Below are positions 1 through 9,229 of a stretch of 64,000 bases of DNA, piece after piece. The notes under the pieces are model-generated. The model was not told where the DNA came from and did no database searches. It saw only the letters and a list, made by a program, of their open reading frames with translations. Positions within the stretch are counted from its first letter, which is position 1. The number at the start of each line of letters is the position of its first letter. The position numbers and the translations under genes were made by a program. Origin of the DNA: UBA9611 sp965237595 (GTDB lineage Bacteria; Chloroflexota; Dehalococcoidia; Lucifugimonadales; UBA3495). The stretch lies in contig CBDEFY010000001.1 in NCBI GenBank assembly GCA_965237595.1, forward strand, positions 310,001 through 374,000. The letters run 5' to 3'.

Positions 1-1
1 G

Positions 2-1480
2 GCCCACACACAGGCGGCTGCGGCTTGTTTGAACCCCCCAAACCTGGGCTGCATGTGGCTGGACTCCGGAGGGTTCGCCAATGCCTTTCTCAGCGCCTGC
101 CGTAACGGCGGGGCGTTTGAGCTACGGCAATTGACTTGGGCCTACAAAGAGGCGGTGGAGAGCCCGGAAGCCCACGCCCATCCGCGCACCATCAAGGCGG
201 CCTTGGAGTCACAGAACATATTCGATTGGTTCCGGAGGCTGCCTTGGAAGAAGGGACACTCGCCGTTGCAGTGGACCCCCGACTATGAGGACTACCTGTT
301 GGAGATCTGGCAACGGGAGACCTTCGATGACTATTGGCGGCAGGTCGGGCTCTGCGCCGAGGCCCATTACGACGAATTCGCCGATGTCCCCCAGGTCCAC
401 ATGAGTGCCTGGTACGACCCCTACTCTAGGTCGGCCACCGACAACTTTGTGGCCCTCTCCGGTTCCAAAAAGGGCCCGGTCACGCTCCTCATAGGGCCTT
501 GGACCCACGGCGCGCGGTCGGTGACCCATTCCGGCAACGTTGACCTAGGCCAAGCGGCCATCATCGACAACAATCTGAGTGAGGATTTCAACCACCTGCG
601 CCTGCGGTTCTTCGACCGTTGGCTCAAGGGCGAGGACAACGGTTTGGAGGGGGAAGCGCCGGTTAAGTTGTTCGTCATGGGCGGCGGCTCGGGGCGCAAA
701 AACTCCCATCTGCGGTTGGACCACGGAGGCCGGTGGCGCAGCGAGAGCGAATGGCCCCTGGCCCGGTCCTTGAACACCCCCTTCTATCTTCATCCCGGTG
801 GCGGCCTGTCCACCCGCCATCCTGAGGGCGCACACCCGCCCGCCAACTATCTATTCGACCCGGACAATCCCGTTCCCACGGTGGGGGGCAACATTTCGTC
901 AGGGCAGCCGGTGATGGCCGCAGGCGGCTTCGACCAAAGGGAGTCTGAGGAGTTTTTCGGTTCCGAAAAACCTTACTTGCCGCTGGCCTCCCGGTCCGAC
1001 GTGGTGGTGTTCCAGACCACGCCGTTGGTGGAGGACGTGGAAATTACCGGCCCGGTGTCGGTCCATCTCTGGATATCGTCCAGCGCGGTGGACACCGACT
1101 TCACGGCAAAGCTGATCGACGTCTACGCGCCGTCGGTGGACTACCCGGAGGGATATGCCCTGAATCTGACCGACGGCATCCTGCGGGTAAAGTTCAGGAA
1201 CTCCTGGGAGAAGCCGGAGTTGATGGAACCAGGGGAGGTCTACCAAGTGAAGGTGGAGTTGCCGCCCATCTCCAACCTGTTCGTGGAGGGACACCGCATC
1301 AGACTGGACATCTCTTCCAGCAACTTCCCCAGGTTTGACGTGAACGGGAACACCGGAGAGAACCCCGGCACATCGCCGGTCAGAGTGACGGCCCTGAACA
1401 GCGTATTCCACGACGAGATCAGGCAGTCCCACGTCCTCCTCCCGGTGATACCTAGCCCCGCCCCGTCTCCACCTAACTAA
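2..1480 (+). CDS. CocE/NonD family hydrolase (5' end cut by window)
   Basis: This is the C-terminal part of an alpha/beta-hydrolase of the CocE/NonD (X-Pro dipeptidyl-peptidase S15) family, which hydrolyses esters or amide bonds of small molecules or peptides. The frame is open to the left edge of the window, so the catalytic serine (nucleophile-elbow motif) lies outside. What is visible, numbering from the TTG at 29, is a likely acid residue in WYDPYS (about Asp130) and the catalytic histidine in GPWTHG (about His160). These are followed from about residue 230 by the beta-rich jelly-roll PepX C-terminal domain (DVEITGPVSVHLW; VDTDFTAKLIDV; RLDISSSNFPRFD). A TTG at 29 exists but is internal to the family alignment and is not a real start. 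The family call is confident; the substrate is unknown. Confidence 0.85.
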   Translation, partial: AHTQAAAACLNPPNLGCMWLDSGGFANAFLSACRNGGAFELRQLTWAYKEAVESPEAHAHPRTIKAALESQNIFDWFRRLPWKKGHSPLQWTPDYEDYLLEIWQRETFDDYWRQVGLCAEAHYDEFADVPQVHMSAWYDPYSRSATDNFVALSGSKKGPVTLLIGPWTHGARSVTHSGNVDLGQAAIIDNNLSEDFNHLRLRFFDRWLKGEDNGLEGEAPVKLFVMGGGSGRKNSHLRLDHGGRWRSESEWPLARSLNTPFYLHPGGGLSTRHPEGAHPPANYLFDPDNPVPTVGGNISSGQPVMAAGGFDQRESEEFFGSEKPYLPLASRSDVVVFQTTPLVEDVEITGPVSVHLWISSSAVDTDFTAKLIDVYAPSVDYPEGYALNLTDGILRVKFRNSWEKPELMEPGEVYQVKVELPPISNLFVEGHRIRLDISSSNFPRFDVNGNTGENPGTSPVRVTALNSVFHDEIRQSHVLLPVIPSPAPSPPN

Positions 1481-2042
1481 GAACTACCCACCTTGTGGCG
1501 CACACGGGTCTAGCTGTTGTGGACATGTCTATCGCGGCGGTATTAATATTCCCTCATAATGGCAAGCGAACGGCTGCAACGCCAGATCCACCGGCTTCTC
1601 GATGAAGCTGAGCAATTGATTGCTCAACGCGACTGAGCCTCGGTCCAGGAACGGGCGCGGGATGTCCTTGCGTTAGACCCAGATAATCTCGAAGGTCAAG
1701 CATTCCTGGCCTCTGCCGATCGGGCATTGGGTGTCGCCGTTCTCCCATCAGCCGCTGAGCATCCAGACGCGTCACCGGCGGCAGGCCCGGCGATACTTTC
1801 AGCCCAACCTTCGTCCTTTGCCGACGGCCGTTATCAAGTCCAGAAATTCCTGGGAGAGGGCGGCAAGAAGAAGGTCTACCTGGCCCAAGACACCACATTG
1901 GACCGGGAAGTGGCCTTTGCCTTGATTAAGACCGAGGGCCTGGACGAAACGTCCCGCACTCGCATCCAGCGGGAGGCCCAGTCCATGGGACGTTTGGGCT
2001 CCCACCCTCACATCGTCACCGTATTTGATTTGGGCCAGGAGC

Positions 2043-2058
2043 CTTCGACAAGCTCAGG
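2043..2058 (+). repeat. dispersed CTTCGACAAGCTCAGG repeat, in-frame inside kinase remnant
   Basis: A copy of a short dispersed element with core TTCGACAAGCTCA. Other copies are at 5174-5198 and 61824-61846. Here it adds the residues PSTSSG inside the kinase domain, between the DLGQE and QPYM stretches. The core is not a codon-level feature of the kinase family, so I read it as an insertion. Confidence 0.6.
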
Positions 2059-2650
2059 CCAGGGCCAGCCCTACATGGTTACCGAGCTCATGGGCGGCGG
2101 CGACGTGGAAGCTCTGATCGAAGACGCTCCCAACCACCTGCTTCCCTTGGAGCAGGCAATCAGGATTGCCCAAGAGACCTGCCGGGGCCTGGAGTTCGCT
2201 CACAGCCGGGGCATCGTCCACCGGGACATGAAGCCGGGCAACGTTTGGCTGACCGCTGATGGCATAGCCAAGATAGGGGACTTCGGCCTGGCCGTTTCGC
2301 TGGACCGCTCCCGCCTGACCCAAGAGGGCATGATGGTGGGCACCGTGTCCTACATGCCCCCGGAACAGGCCATGGGCGGAGAAGTGACACCCCGGTCCGA
2401 CCTCTACTCCCTGGGGGCCATGCTCTACGAGATGGTAGCAGGAAGGCCGCCCTTCTTGGGAGACGACTCGGTGGCCATCATCGGCCAGCACATCAACACA
2501 CCGCCGGTGGCGCCCACCTGGCACAACGGTCAGTGCCCCCGGCCCCTGGAATCGCTAATCATGCGCCTCTTGGCCAAGGACCCGTCGGAACGCCCTGATT
2601 CAGCCACCGACGTTTTGTCAGCCCTGGACGCCATCGACCTCTCCGAAGGT

Positions 2651-2669
2651 CCCCCTTTGGAAAAGGGGG
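2651..2669. repeat. palindromic CCCCCTTT..AAAAGGGGG element
   Basis: A near-perfect 19-nt palindrome (CCCCCTTTGGAAAAGGGGG) within the linker between the kinase and ATPase parts of the pseudogene, translated as PPLEKGD. It resembles small REP-like hairpins common in intergenic DNA, so it is probably an insertion in this linker. Confidence 0.5.
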
Positions 2670-5173
2670 ATGGGAGGATTTCGGACCCCCACGCCCTGGA
2701 TAGCCTGGCCGGCAACGGGAGATGGGTGAGTTGAAGGCTTGTCTGGAAGAGGCATTGTCGGGAAGGGGCAGACTGGTCACTCTGGTGGGAGAGCCAGGCA
2801 TCGGCAAGACCCGGACGGCCTTGGAGCTGGCGACCTACGCCGGACTACGCCAGGCCCAGGTGCTCTGGGGCCGCTGCTACGAAGGGGAAGGAGCGCCGCC
2901 CTATTGGCCTTAGGTGCAGGCCATCCGCTCCTACGTGCGGGACGTCGACCCGGAGCAACTGCGCTCGGAGATGGGGGTCGGGGCTGCGGACATCGCCGAA
3001 GTCGTATCCGACGTTAGGGAGCAACTGCCCGGCCTGCAAGTCCCGCCCCAACTGGAGCCAGAGCAGGCCCGGTTCAGGCTGTTTGATTCCATCACCGCTT
3101 TTTTGAAAAACGCCGGCAGGCGCAAGCCTTTGGTGCTGGTGCTTGACGACCTACACTGGGCCGACCATCCGTCGTTACTGCTGTTGGAATTCGTTGCCCG
3201 GGAGTTGGCTAACGCGCGTGTCATGATTATTGGCACCTATCGGGACGTGGACCTGTCCCGTCAGCACCCGCTGTCTCAGACCCTGGGGGAGTTGACCCGG
3301 TCTGCCGAGGGCGGATTCCGACGAGTACTGCTAAGGGGCCTGGACCAGGAAGACGTGGGGCGATTCATCGAATTGGCCTCCGGGGTAACTCCGCCTACCG
3401 GGATGTTGGAGGCGGTGCACCGGCAGACTGAGGGCACCCCCCTGTTTGTTACCGAGGTGGTGCGGTTGTTGGTGCAGGAAGGGGAGCTGACCCAGGAAGA
3501 AGCCGGCCGGCGGGATTCTTGGAGCGTCCGCATCCCCGAAGGCGTGCGCGAGGTTATTGGACGGCGGTTGGACCGGCTGTCGGAACGGTGTAACGAGACC
3601 CTCACAATAGCCTCTGTCATCGGCCGGGAGTTTGAGTTAAGACACCTGGTCACTCTTGTGGAGGAAGTCTCGGAAGACCGGCTGTTGGAGGTGCTGGAGG
3701 AAGCGCTGTCTGCCCGGGTGATTGAAGAGTTGCCCAGAGCCGTTGGGCGCTACCAGTTCACCCACTCCCTGATCCAGGATACCTTGGCGGGGGAACTAAC
3801 CTCCACCCGCAAAGTCCGCATTCACGCCCGCATCGCCGAAGCTCTAGAGGATATCTACGGCGGAGAAGTCGAGGCCCACGCCGCCGAGCTGGCCCACCAC
3901 TTTGCCGAGGCGGTGACGATCACTGGCGCCGAAAAGCTGGTGCGCTACTCTCTGGTAGCAGGGGAGCGTACGCTGGCGGCTTATGCTAGGGAGGAAGCCC
4001 TCGCCCACTTCGAGCGGGCGCTGGCAGCCAAGGAAAACCAGCCAATGGACGCTGAGACCGCCGACCTAATATATGGACTGGCCCGTGCTCAGATAGCCAC
4101 GGTACAGGAATCCCAGATGCAAATGCCGATGGACAATCTGCTCCGGGCCTTCGACTATTACCTTGAGGCTGGGGATGTGGCACGGGCTGTGGCCGTTGCA
4201 GTGTATCCTCTCCCCGGAACTCAAAGGCCCACGGGGTCAGCTCTTGTTGAACGCGTCCTGCCGCTGGTCTCGCCCGATTCCCACGAGGCCGGCCGCCTGC
4301 TGTCCCTACATGGCCTGTTTGTGGGCATGAACGAGGGCGATTAAGAAGGCGCTCAGGAAGCCATTGAGCGGTCCCTGGCTATTGCTCGGCGTGAGGGTGA
4401 CAAGTACCTAGAGATGTCGACGCTATTCTATGCGGGCCGGATGGACCAATTTCACCTACGCTATCCTGAGAGCCTGGAGAAGAATCTGCGAGCAGTCGGG
4501 CTGGCACAACACGTCGGTGATCCGAGCGCTGAAGTGGAAGCACGCTTTTATACCGCGAGCACGCAATATGCCATGGGGGACCTTGAGGGCGCTCAGCGGA
4601 CGGCGGCAGCCGGTCTGGCGGTGGCAGAGAGCCTGGGCGACCGCAACCGGCTGGGCCGGGAGCTTGTCAGCATCGGAACCACCTCACAAGCTATGGGCGA
4701 CTGGCGGACCGCCCGCGAATACAGCGACCGGTGCTTGTCGGCATCGCCCCGGCTTTGGAATGCTCTGTATATTCGGACACTGTTGGAACACAACGTCGGC
4801 GAGTTCGCCCAGGGTGAGGCCTATTTGGAACGTCTCTTGGAAATCACGCGCGAGGCAACACCTAGAGCTACCACACAGTATGGATACACGGCTCTAGTGA
4901 TACCGCTGGCCGCTCGCATCGCTGGCGTGGAGGACCGCTTCGAGGTGGCCGAGACGCTCGCCGAAACTGTACTCTCATCCCCTATCAACCCTCTTGTCGC
5001 CGTCTACGCCCGAACTAGTCTGGCACTGATGGCAGTGCATCGCCGTGATGCCGCGGTGGCCGGAGAGCAGTACCCACACCTGGAACCAGTGCGAGGCACG
5101 GCGTTGGCATTCGCTATGCTGGCGGTCGATCGCCTGCTGGGTCTGCTGCGACTACGCCGACTTGCTTCAGGAC

Positions 5174-5198
5174 CCTTCGACAAGCTCAGGGCGAGCGG
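5174..5198 (+). repeat. dispersed TTCGACAAGCTCA repeat at 3' end of pseudogene
   Basis: Second copy of the short element, here in the form CCTTCGACAAGCTCAGGGCG followed by AGCGG. It lies close to the last frameshift of the kinase/ATPase/TPR remnant, and in one frame it is read as PFDKLRASG. Confidence 0.65.
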
Positions 5199-5391
5199 AG
5201 CAAAGTAACCGTGCCAAAGCCGTGGCATTGCTGGACGAATCCCTAGCCATCTCCAGCGAACTGGTCATGCGACCCTTGATGGAGCGGGTGCTCTCAAGGC
5301 GGGAGATACTGGGGGCGTAGGAAACCTACGTCAGGCTGATCCGCCGAATCCGTATTTGGACTGATTGCTAGCCCCAGAGTTAGCGCCTCAT

Positions 5392-5976
5392 TCAGCGGTT
5401 GATCAGGGTCATCATGTAGTGCTCTTCGTTGATGTCCCTGGAACTCTGGACCCTGAACCCGCTGTTTTGGGCAAATTGGCCCAGCTCATCGGGTGTGATG
5501 CGCGCCTCTCGAGGCGGGCCTGACTCGGTCTCCTTCTTATGCCACTCCAAGATGAAACACCAGCCGCCGGGCTTCAGCATCTCTTTGGCCGCCGTGAGGA
5601 AACGCTCGCGGTCAGTGGGGTGATGGACCACAAAGGCGAGGAATAGGCCGTCCACGCTGGCGGAAGCCACGGGAAAATCGTACTCGCCGCACTTCATGAC
5701 CTCCACGTTGCCCATGCGGGCCCCGTCCAACCGGCTCTGGCAGGCCTCGACCATCTCGTCGGAAGTGTCCAAGGCGATTACCTTGCCGTTGATCAGAAAT
5801 TTGGCCAAAGGCAGGGTGAAATAGCCGGGGCCGCAACCGATGTCGGCCACGGTGTCCCTAGGGTTCACCGGGCAAAGGCTGAGCACGGTAAAGGGGTCCA
5901 GGGTTTCCAGCCGCTCTGGCCGTAGCAACCGTTCTATCGAGCTATGCATGGGACCGTTGTCTGAATCCGCCGACAT
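5392..5976 (-). CDS. class I SAM-dependent methyltransferase
   Basis: A 194-residue Rossmann-fold methyltransferase of the Methyltransf_11/UbiE-like type. Motif I is clear (VADIGCGPGYFTLPLA, residues 43-58), followed by the acidic residue that binds the ribose of SAM (VIALDTSDEM), the post-motif region SASVDGLFLAFVVHH and the LKPGG turn (about 137). It is complete and of usual length for a single-domain enzyme. It stands alone on the minus strand, facing away from glyA, with the pseudogene remnant behind it. The substrate cannot be told from the sequence; the C-terminal FILEWHKKE segment is common in small uncharacterised members. Confidence 0.85.
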   Translation of the reverse strand: MSADSDNGPMHSSIERLLRPERLETLDPFTVLSLCPVNPRDTVADIGCGPGYFTLPLAKFLINGKVIALDTSDEMVEACQSRLDGARMGNVEVMKCGEYDFPVASASVDGLFLAFVVHHPTDRERFLTAAKEMLKPGGWCFILEWHKKETESGPPREARITPDELGQFAQNSGFRVQSSRDINEEHYMMTLINR

Positions 5977-6052
5977 TTATTGTTCACCCCCCGATCTGGC
6001 GGTTACTTTACATGACCTGATTGAACGCCGCAATTGGCGTGACTAAGCTCCG

Positions 6053-6081
6053 TTGACACCCCTAATCGCCCATCGTACACT
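6053..6081 (+). promoter_or_regulatory. sigma70-type promoter for glyA
   Basis: A perfect -35 TTGACA (6053-6058), a 17-bp spacer and a -10 TACACT (6076-6081), about 145 bp upstream of the glyA start. The same -10 sequence and spacing recur in front of apt (29165-29193). Confidence 0.7.
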
Positions 6082-6226
6082 ACCCGCAGAAACCCGCCCC
6101 TCCGAGGTCTTTATCGGGTGTTGATCGAGCGTAAAACCCTCGTGATTCATCCCATCCTGTGGCGGGCTGTTGCACTCTAGTTCCCCCCGAATTCCTCACC
6201 GAATATCTGGCTTCCAGGAGATACCA

Positions 6227-7471
6227 ATGTCCTTCTTGTCCCAGGAAGACCCGGAGGTTGCCCGCGCCCTGGATCTGGAAGACCAACGCCAGCGCGAAAG
6301 CATAGTTTTGATTGCCTCGGAGAACTACGCCAGCAGCGCCGTATTGGAGCCAGGCTCCAGTGTGATAAGCAATAAATACGCCGAGGGATACCCGGGCCGC
6401 CGGTACTACGGCGGATGCGAGAACGCAGACATCGTTGAGAGTCTGGCCATCGACCGGGCCAAGGAGCTATTCGGAGCCCAGCATGCCAACGTTCAACCCC
6501 ACAGCGGCGCCCAGGCCAACATGGCCGCCTACTTCGCCGTTCTTGAGCCGGGGGACACAGTCATGGGCATGCAGTTGGACCACGGCGGCCATCTGACCCA
6601 CGGCGCTTCCGTGAACTTCTCGGGCAAGCTCTACAACTTCATTCCCTACGGCCTTAACAAAGACACCGAGACCATCGACTACGACGAGGTTGAACGGCTG
6701 GCCAAGGAGCACCGGCCCAAGCTGGTCGTGGCCGGTTGCAGCGCCTACCCCCGCGTCTTGGATTTCCCCCGGTTTCGGGCCATCGCCGACAGCGTGGACG
6801 CCCTGCTCATGGTGGACATGGCCCACATATCCGGCCTGGTGGCCGGGGGGGCCCACCCTTCCCCTCTACCCCACGCCCAGATAGTAACGTCGACCACTCA
6901 GAAAAGCCTGCGCGGGCCCAGGGGCGGGTTCATCCTCTGCGATGAAGACCTAGCGCGCAAGGTGGACTTCGCCCTGTTCCCCTTCACCCAGGGAGGGCCG
7001 TTGATGCAGGCCATCGCCGGCAAGGCGGTCTGCTTCGGCCAAGCGTTAAAACCCGAATTCTCCCGCTATGCCCATCAGGTGGTGGCCAACTGCAAGACCC
7101 TTGCGGGGGAGCTCTCCGAGTCCGGCATGAGGTTGGTCTCCGGCGGCACCGACAACCACATGTTGCTGGTGGACGTAACTCCCCTGGGCATCACCGGGCA
7201 GCACGCCGAGTCGGCCCTTGAGTCGGTGGGCATCATCGCAAACAAGAACGCCATACCCTTTGACCCAAGACCGCCCAGAGTGACCAGCGGCCTGCGCCTG
7301 GGCACTCCGGCAATCACCAGCCGCGGCATGATCGAGGCCGAAACCAAACAGGTGGCGGCCATGGTTGCCAAGGTGTTGGCCGACATAGAAGACAAATCGG
7401 CCCACGCCAAGGTGTCCCGAGAGGTGAAAGAGTTGACCTCGGGCTTCTCCGTGCCGGGTATAGATAATTGA
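6227..7471 (+). CDS. glyA: serine hydroxymethyltransferase
   Basis: A cytoplasmic PLP enzyme converting serine plus tetrahydrofolate to glycine plus 5,10-methylene-THF, the main source of one-carbon units. The ATG at 6227 is chosen because CAGGAG lies just upstream and the protein then begins MSFLSQEDPEVARAL, giving 414 residues, the usual length. Visible motifs are IVLIASENYASSAVLE, YAEGYPGRRYYGG, the PLP-binding lysine in TTQKSLRGPRGG, and TPAITSRGM near the C-terminus. The usual TTTHK sequence is STTQK here, a mild variation. The gene has its own consensus promoter and is followed by the rpsF promoter, so it is probably monocistronic. Confidence 0.97.
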   Translation: MSFLSQEDPEVARALDLEDQRQRESIVLIASENYASSAVLEPGSSVISNKYAEGYPGRRYYGGCENADIVESLAIDRAKELFGAQHANVQPHSGAQANMAAYFAVLEPGDTVMGMQLDHGGHLTHGASVNFSGKLYNFIPYGLNKDTETIDYDEVERLAKEHRPKLVVAGCSAYPRVLDFPRFRAIADSVDALLMVDMAHISGLVAGGAHPSPLPHAQIVTSTTQKSLRGPRGGFILCDEDLARKVDFALFPFTQGGPLMQAIAGKAVCFGQALKPEFSRYAHQVVANCKTLAGELSESGMRLVSGGTDNHMLLVDVTPLGITGQHAESALESVGIIANKNAIPFDPRPPRVTSGLRLGTPAITSRGMIEAETKQVAAMVAKVLADIEDKSAHAKVSREVKELTSGFSVPGIDN

Positions 7472-7482
7472 TAGAAATCTAG

Positions 7483-7511
7483 TTGAGCCAGGCAAGGCCC
7501 GATGCTATAAT
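7483..7511 (+). promoter_or_regulatory. promoter for rpsF-ssb-rpsR
   Basis: -35 TTGAGC (7483-7488), 17-bp spacer, consensus -10 TATAAT (7506-7511) preceded by TGC (an extended -10). It lies between the glyA stop and the TTG start of rpsF, about 65 bp upstream of the latter. Confidence 0.75.
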
Positions 7512-7575
7512 TGCTACACTTGTGTAAACTTTGAATCCGCAATCCATTTGCGTGTGATTTCCCAAGGGGTACCGA

Positions 7576-8277
7576 TTGCGCCATTATGAACTCGTAGTAG
7601 TCCTTAGTCCGATGCTAAATGAGGAAGAGGTCACGGAGACCTGGGACCGAATCAAGGGGTTTATCACCACCCGGGAAGCTGAGATTAGTCACGAAGAACA
7701 GTGGGGGACCCGCCGCTTGGCTTACCCCGTCCGCAAAGGCCAACATCAATTTCTGGAGGGCAGCTATCACCTGACCCGGTTCGCAACCGAGCAGTCCTTC
7801 AACCGCGAACTGGAGAATTTCCTGAAAGTGGATGACGAGGTGCTCCGCTCACTGGTAACGGTCACGCTGCCGGAAGAGGAACTGGCCGCTCAGGCGGCCG
7901 CAGCGGCCCGGGCCATACGGCCTCCTCCTCCCCGGCCTGCCCCCGTAGGCGTGGACGGCGCGCCTGTGGCGGCTGCCCCGGCGGAGGGAGAAGCCCCGGT
8001 TGCTACTGCAGTTGAAGAGGCGGCTGCTCCGGCCGCCGCCGCCGCGCCGGTAGTTGAAGCTGAGGGCCCAGAGACTGCGACCGAGGAAGAAGCCACAACC
8101 GAACCCGTACCAGCTACCGATGAGGCCGAGGAGCCTGCCCCCGAGGAAGAACCGGAAGCAGCCGCTGAAGAAGAGAGTGAGCCCGCTGCTCCTCAGGACA
8201 ACGACAGCCCGGAAGAGGAGCCAGAAGAAGAGGACCCGGAAGAACCGGCCGGGGAGCCGGACGAAAGCGAGGCGTAG
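7576..8277 (+). CDS. rpsF: 30S ribosomal protein bS6 with long acidic tail
   Basis: bS6 binds the central domain of 16S rRNA as a heterodimer with bS18. The start is TTG at 7576 with an AAGGGG stretch just upstream; the protein begins RHYELVVVLSP, the classic S6 start. The conserved core ends near residue 100 (LVTVTLPEEEL). Then comes a tail of about 130 residues made almost only of Ala, Pro and Glu (for example AAEEESEPAAPQD), giving 233 residues in total against about 95-135 in most bacteria. It is first in an operon with ssb (14-nt gap) and rpsR, the common bacterial order; rplI does not follow. The tail is low-complexity and probably disordered. Confidence 0.95.
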   Translation: MRHYELVVVLSPMLNEEEVTETWDRIKGFITTREAEISHEEQWGTRRLAYPVRKGQHQFLEGSYHLTRFATEQSFNRELENFLKVDDEVLRSLVTVTLPEEELAAQAAAAARAIRPPPPRPAPVGVDGAPVAAAPAEGEAPVATAVEEAAAPAAAAAPVVEAEGPETATEEEATTEPVPATDEAEEPAPEEEPEAAAEEESEPAAPQDNDSPEEEPEEEDPEEPAGEPDESEA

Positions 8278-8291
8278 AAGGGGGGGTCGAC

Positions 8292-8720
8292 GTGAATAAG
8301 ATTATTGTCATCGGACATCTGGGGCGGGAACCTGAGATGCGTTACACGCCCAATGGTCAAGCGGTAACCTCGTTCAGCGTGGCCTCCAGCCGCCGGTATA
8401 CCACCAGTTCGGGAGAACAGAGAGAAGAAACAGAGTGGTTCAATGTTAGCGCCTGGGGAAAGCTGGGCGAAACGTGCAACCAATACTTGACCAAAGGCCA
8501 GCAGGTGTACGTGGAAGGCCGCCTGAGCAGCCGCTCTTATGAGGGGCGCGACGGCCAGACCCGGTTCTCCATCGACATTTTCCTGAATGACGTCCAGTTC
8601 TTGGGCGGCAGAGGCGGAGATGGAAACGGAGCCCCTGCTGCGGCCCCCTACGAGGTGGGAGCTGGCGCCGTGGCCGATGAAGGCCCAGACCTCGATCCGG
8701 TAGACGACCTGCCGTTTTGA
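8292..8720 (+). CDS. ssb: single-stranded DNA-binding protein
   Basis: OB-fold protein that coats single-stranded DNA in replication, repair and recombination. It starts at GTG 8292 after a GGGGGG-rich stretch. It is 142 residues long, beginning NKIIVIGHLGREPEMRYT, with the typical ETEWFNVSAWGKLGE core and VYVEGRLSSRSYEGRDGQ strands. The last residues, PVDDLPF, are the acidic tip that recruits partner proteins. Its place between rpsF and rpsR is conserved in many bacteria. Confidence 0.97.
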   Translation: MNKIIVIGHLGREPEMRYTPNGQAVTSFSVASSRRYTTSSGEQREETEWFNVSAWGKLGETCNQYLTKGQQVYVEGRLSSRSYEGRDGQTRFSIDIFLNDVQFLGGRGGDGNGAPAAAPYEVGAGAVADEGPDLDPVDDLPF

Positions 8721-8754
8721 TCTGGACAGCTAAACCAGAAGGACTTGAACTAGA

Positions 8755-9123
8755 ATGACCACTGAAGCCCCAAGAGCACCAGGCGGACCTCCACCCAGGT
8801 TTGGAGGCGGAGGAGGCGGCGGAGGCCGGCCGGGCGGAAGACCAGGTGGGCCAGGAGGACCCGGAGGACGCCCCCGGGGCCGTTTTGTACGGCGTCGCAG
8901 GGTCTGCGCCTTCTGCGCAGAGCACGTTAAGCACATCGACTACAAGGATATCGACAAGATCCGAAGGTTCGTTTCAGAACGGGCCAAGATTGAGCCCCGT
9001 CGCCGCACCGGTGTTTGCGCCAAGCACCAACGTGCGCTTCGGACGGCAATTCAGCGGGCCAGGCAGATTGCGTTGGTGCCCTTCGTGGCCTACCACGCCT
9101 ACACCGGCGGCACCCGCCGCTGA
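8755..9123 (+). CDS. rpsR: 30S ribosomal protein bS18 with Gly/Pro/Arg N-terminal extension
   Basis: bS18 is the heterodimer partner of bS6 in the 30S platform. The C-terminal 75 residues are standard (RRVCAFCAEHVKHIDYKD, YKDIDKIRRFVSERAKI, TGVCAKHQRALRTAI). The CxxC plus later Cys pattern suggests a zinc-binding version. The first 45 residues are a low-complexity run of Gly, Pro and Arg ending in GRFVRRRR, strongly basic, giving 122 residues rather than the usual 75-90. The ATG at 8755 has no obvious alternative that would remove the extension while keeping the Arg cluster. It is the last gene of the rpsF operon. Confidence 0.95.
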   Translation: MTTEAPRAPGGPPPRFGGGGGGGGRPGGRPGGPGGPGGRPRGRFVRRRRVCAFCAEHVKHIDYKDIDKIRRFVSERAKIEPRRRTGVCAKHQRALRTAIQRARQIALVPFVAYHAYTGGTRR

Positions 9124-9229
9124 GCAGGCCCCGCCGAAAGCCACCCAGCGATTAATCACCGGCGGCGCAGGCAACCCCCAAGCCGCCAGACCTCTCCCCA
9201 CTTACACCCCAGGCCTTCGAGGTTAGACA

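Larger units (their letters stand above)
1559..5320 (+). pseudogene. decayed protein kinase / AAA-ATPase / TPR protein
   Basis: This is the remnant of one long gene encoding a serine/threonine kinase domain, a STAND-like AAA_16 ATPase domain and a TPR-rich C-terminus. It starts with ATG at 1559. Kinase motifs are visible (LGEGGKKKVYLAQD, HRDMKPGN, DFGLAV, PEQAMGG), then Walker A GEPGIGKTRT and Walker B VLVLDDLHWAD, then helical repeats. The frame is broken at least five times. A TGA at 1634-1636 sits where tryptophan would fit. A frameshift near 2700-2720 joins the kinase to the GRQREMGEL start of the ATPase. A TAG at 2911-2913 lies in the PYW-P-*-VQAI context, again a likely Trp codon. A TAA at 4342-4344 follows GD. 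A frameshift with apparent deletion lies near 5145. Dispersed repeats have also inserted (2043, 2651, 5174). It is probably non-functional as a whole. Confidence 0.85.

Noticed and set aside
1634..1636. TGA in the kinase gene as another selenocysteine codon
   Set aside because: The context (AQRD-*-ASVQERA) is a helix where Trp fits, no redox site is present, no hairpin follows at the right distance, and the same gene has TAG, TAA and frameshifts.
6082..6226. Riboswitch (THF, ZTP or glycine) in the glyA leader
   Set aside because: The 145-nt leader shows no conserved core of these classes that I could recognise; only a promoter is supported.
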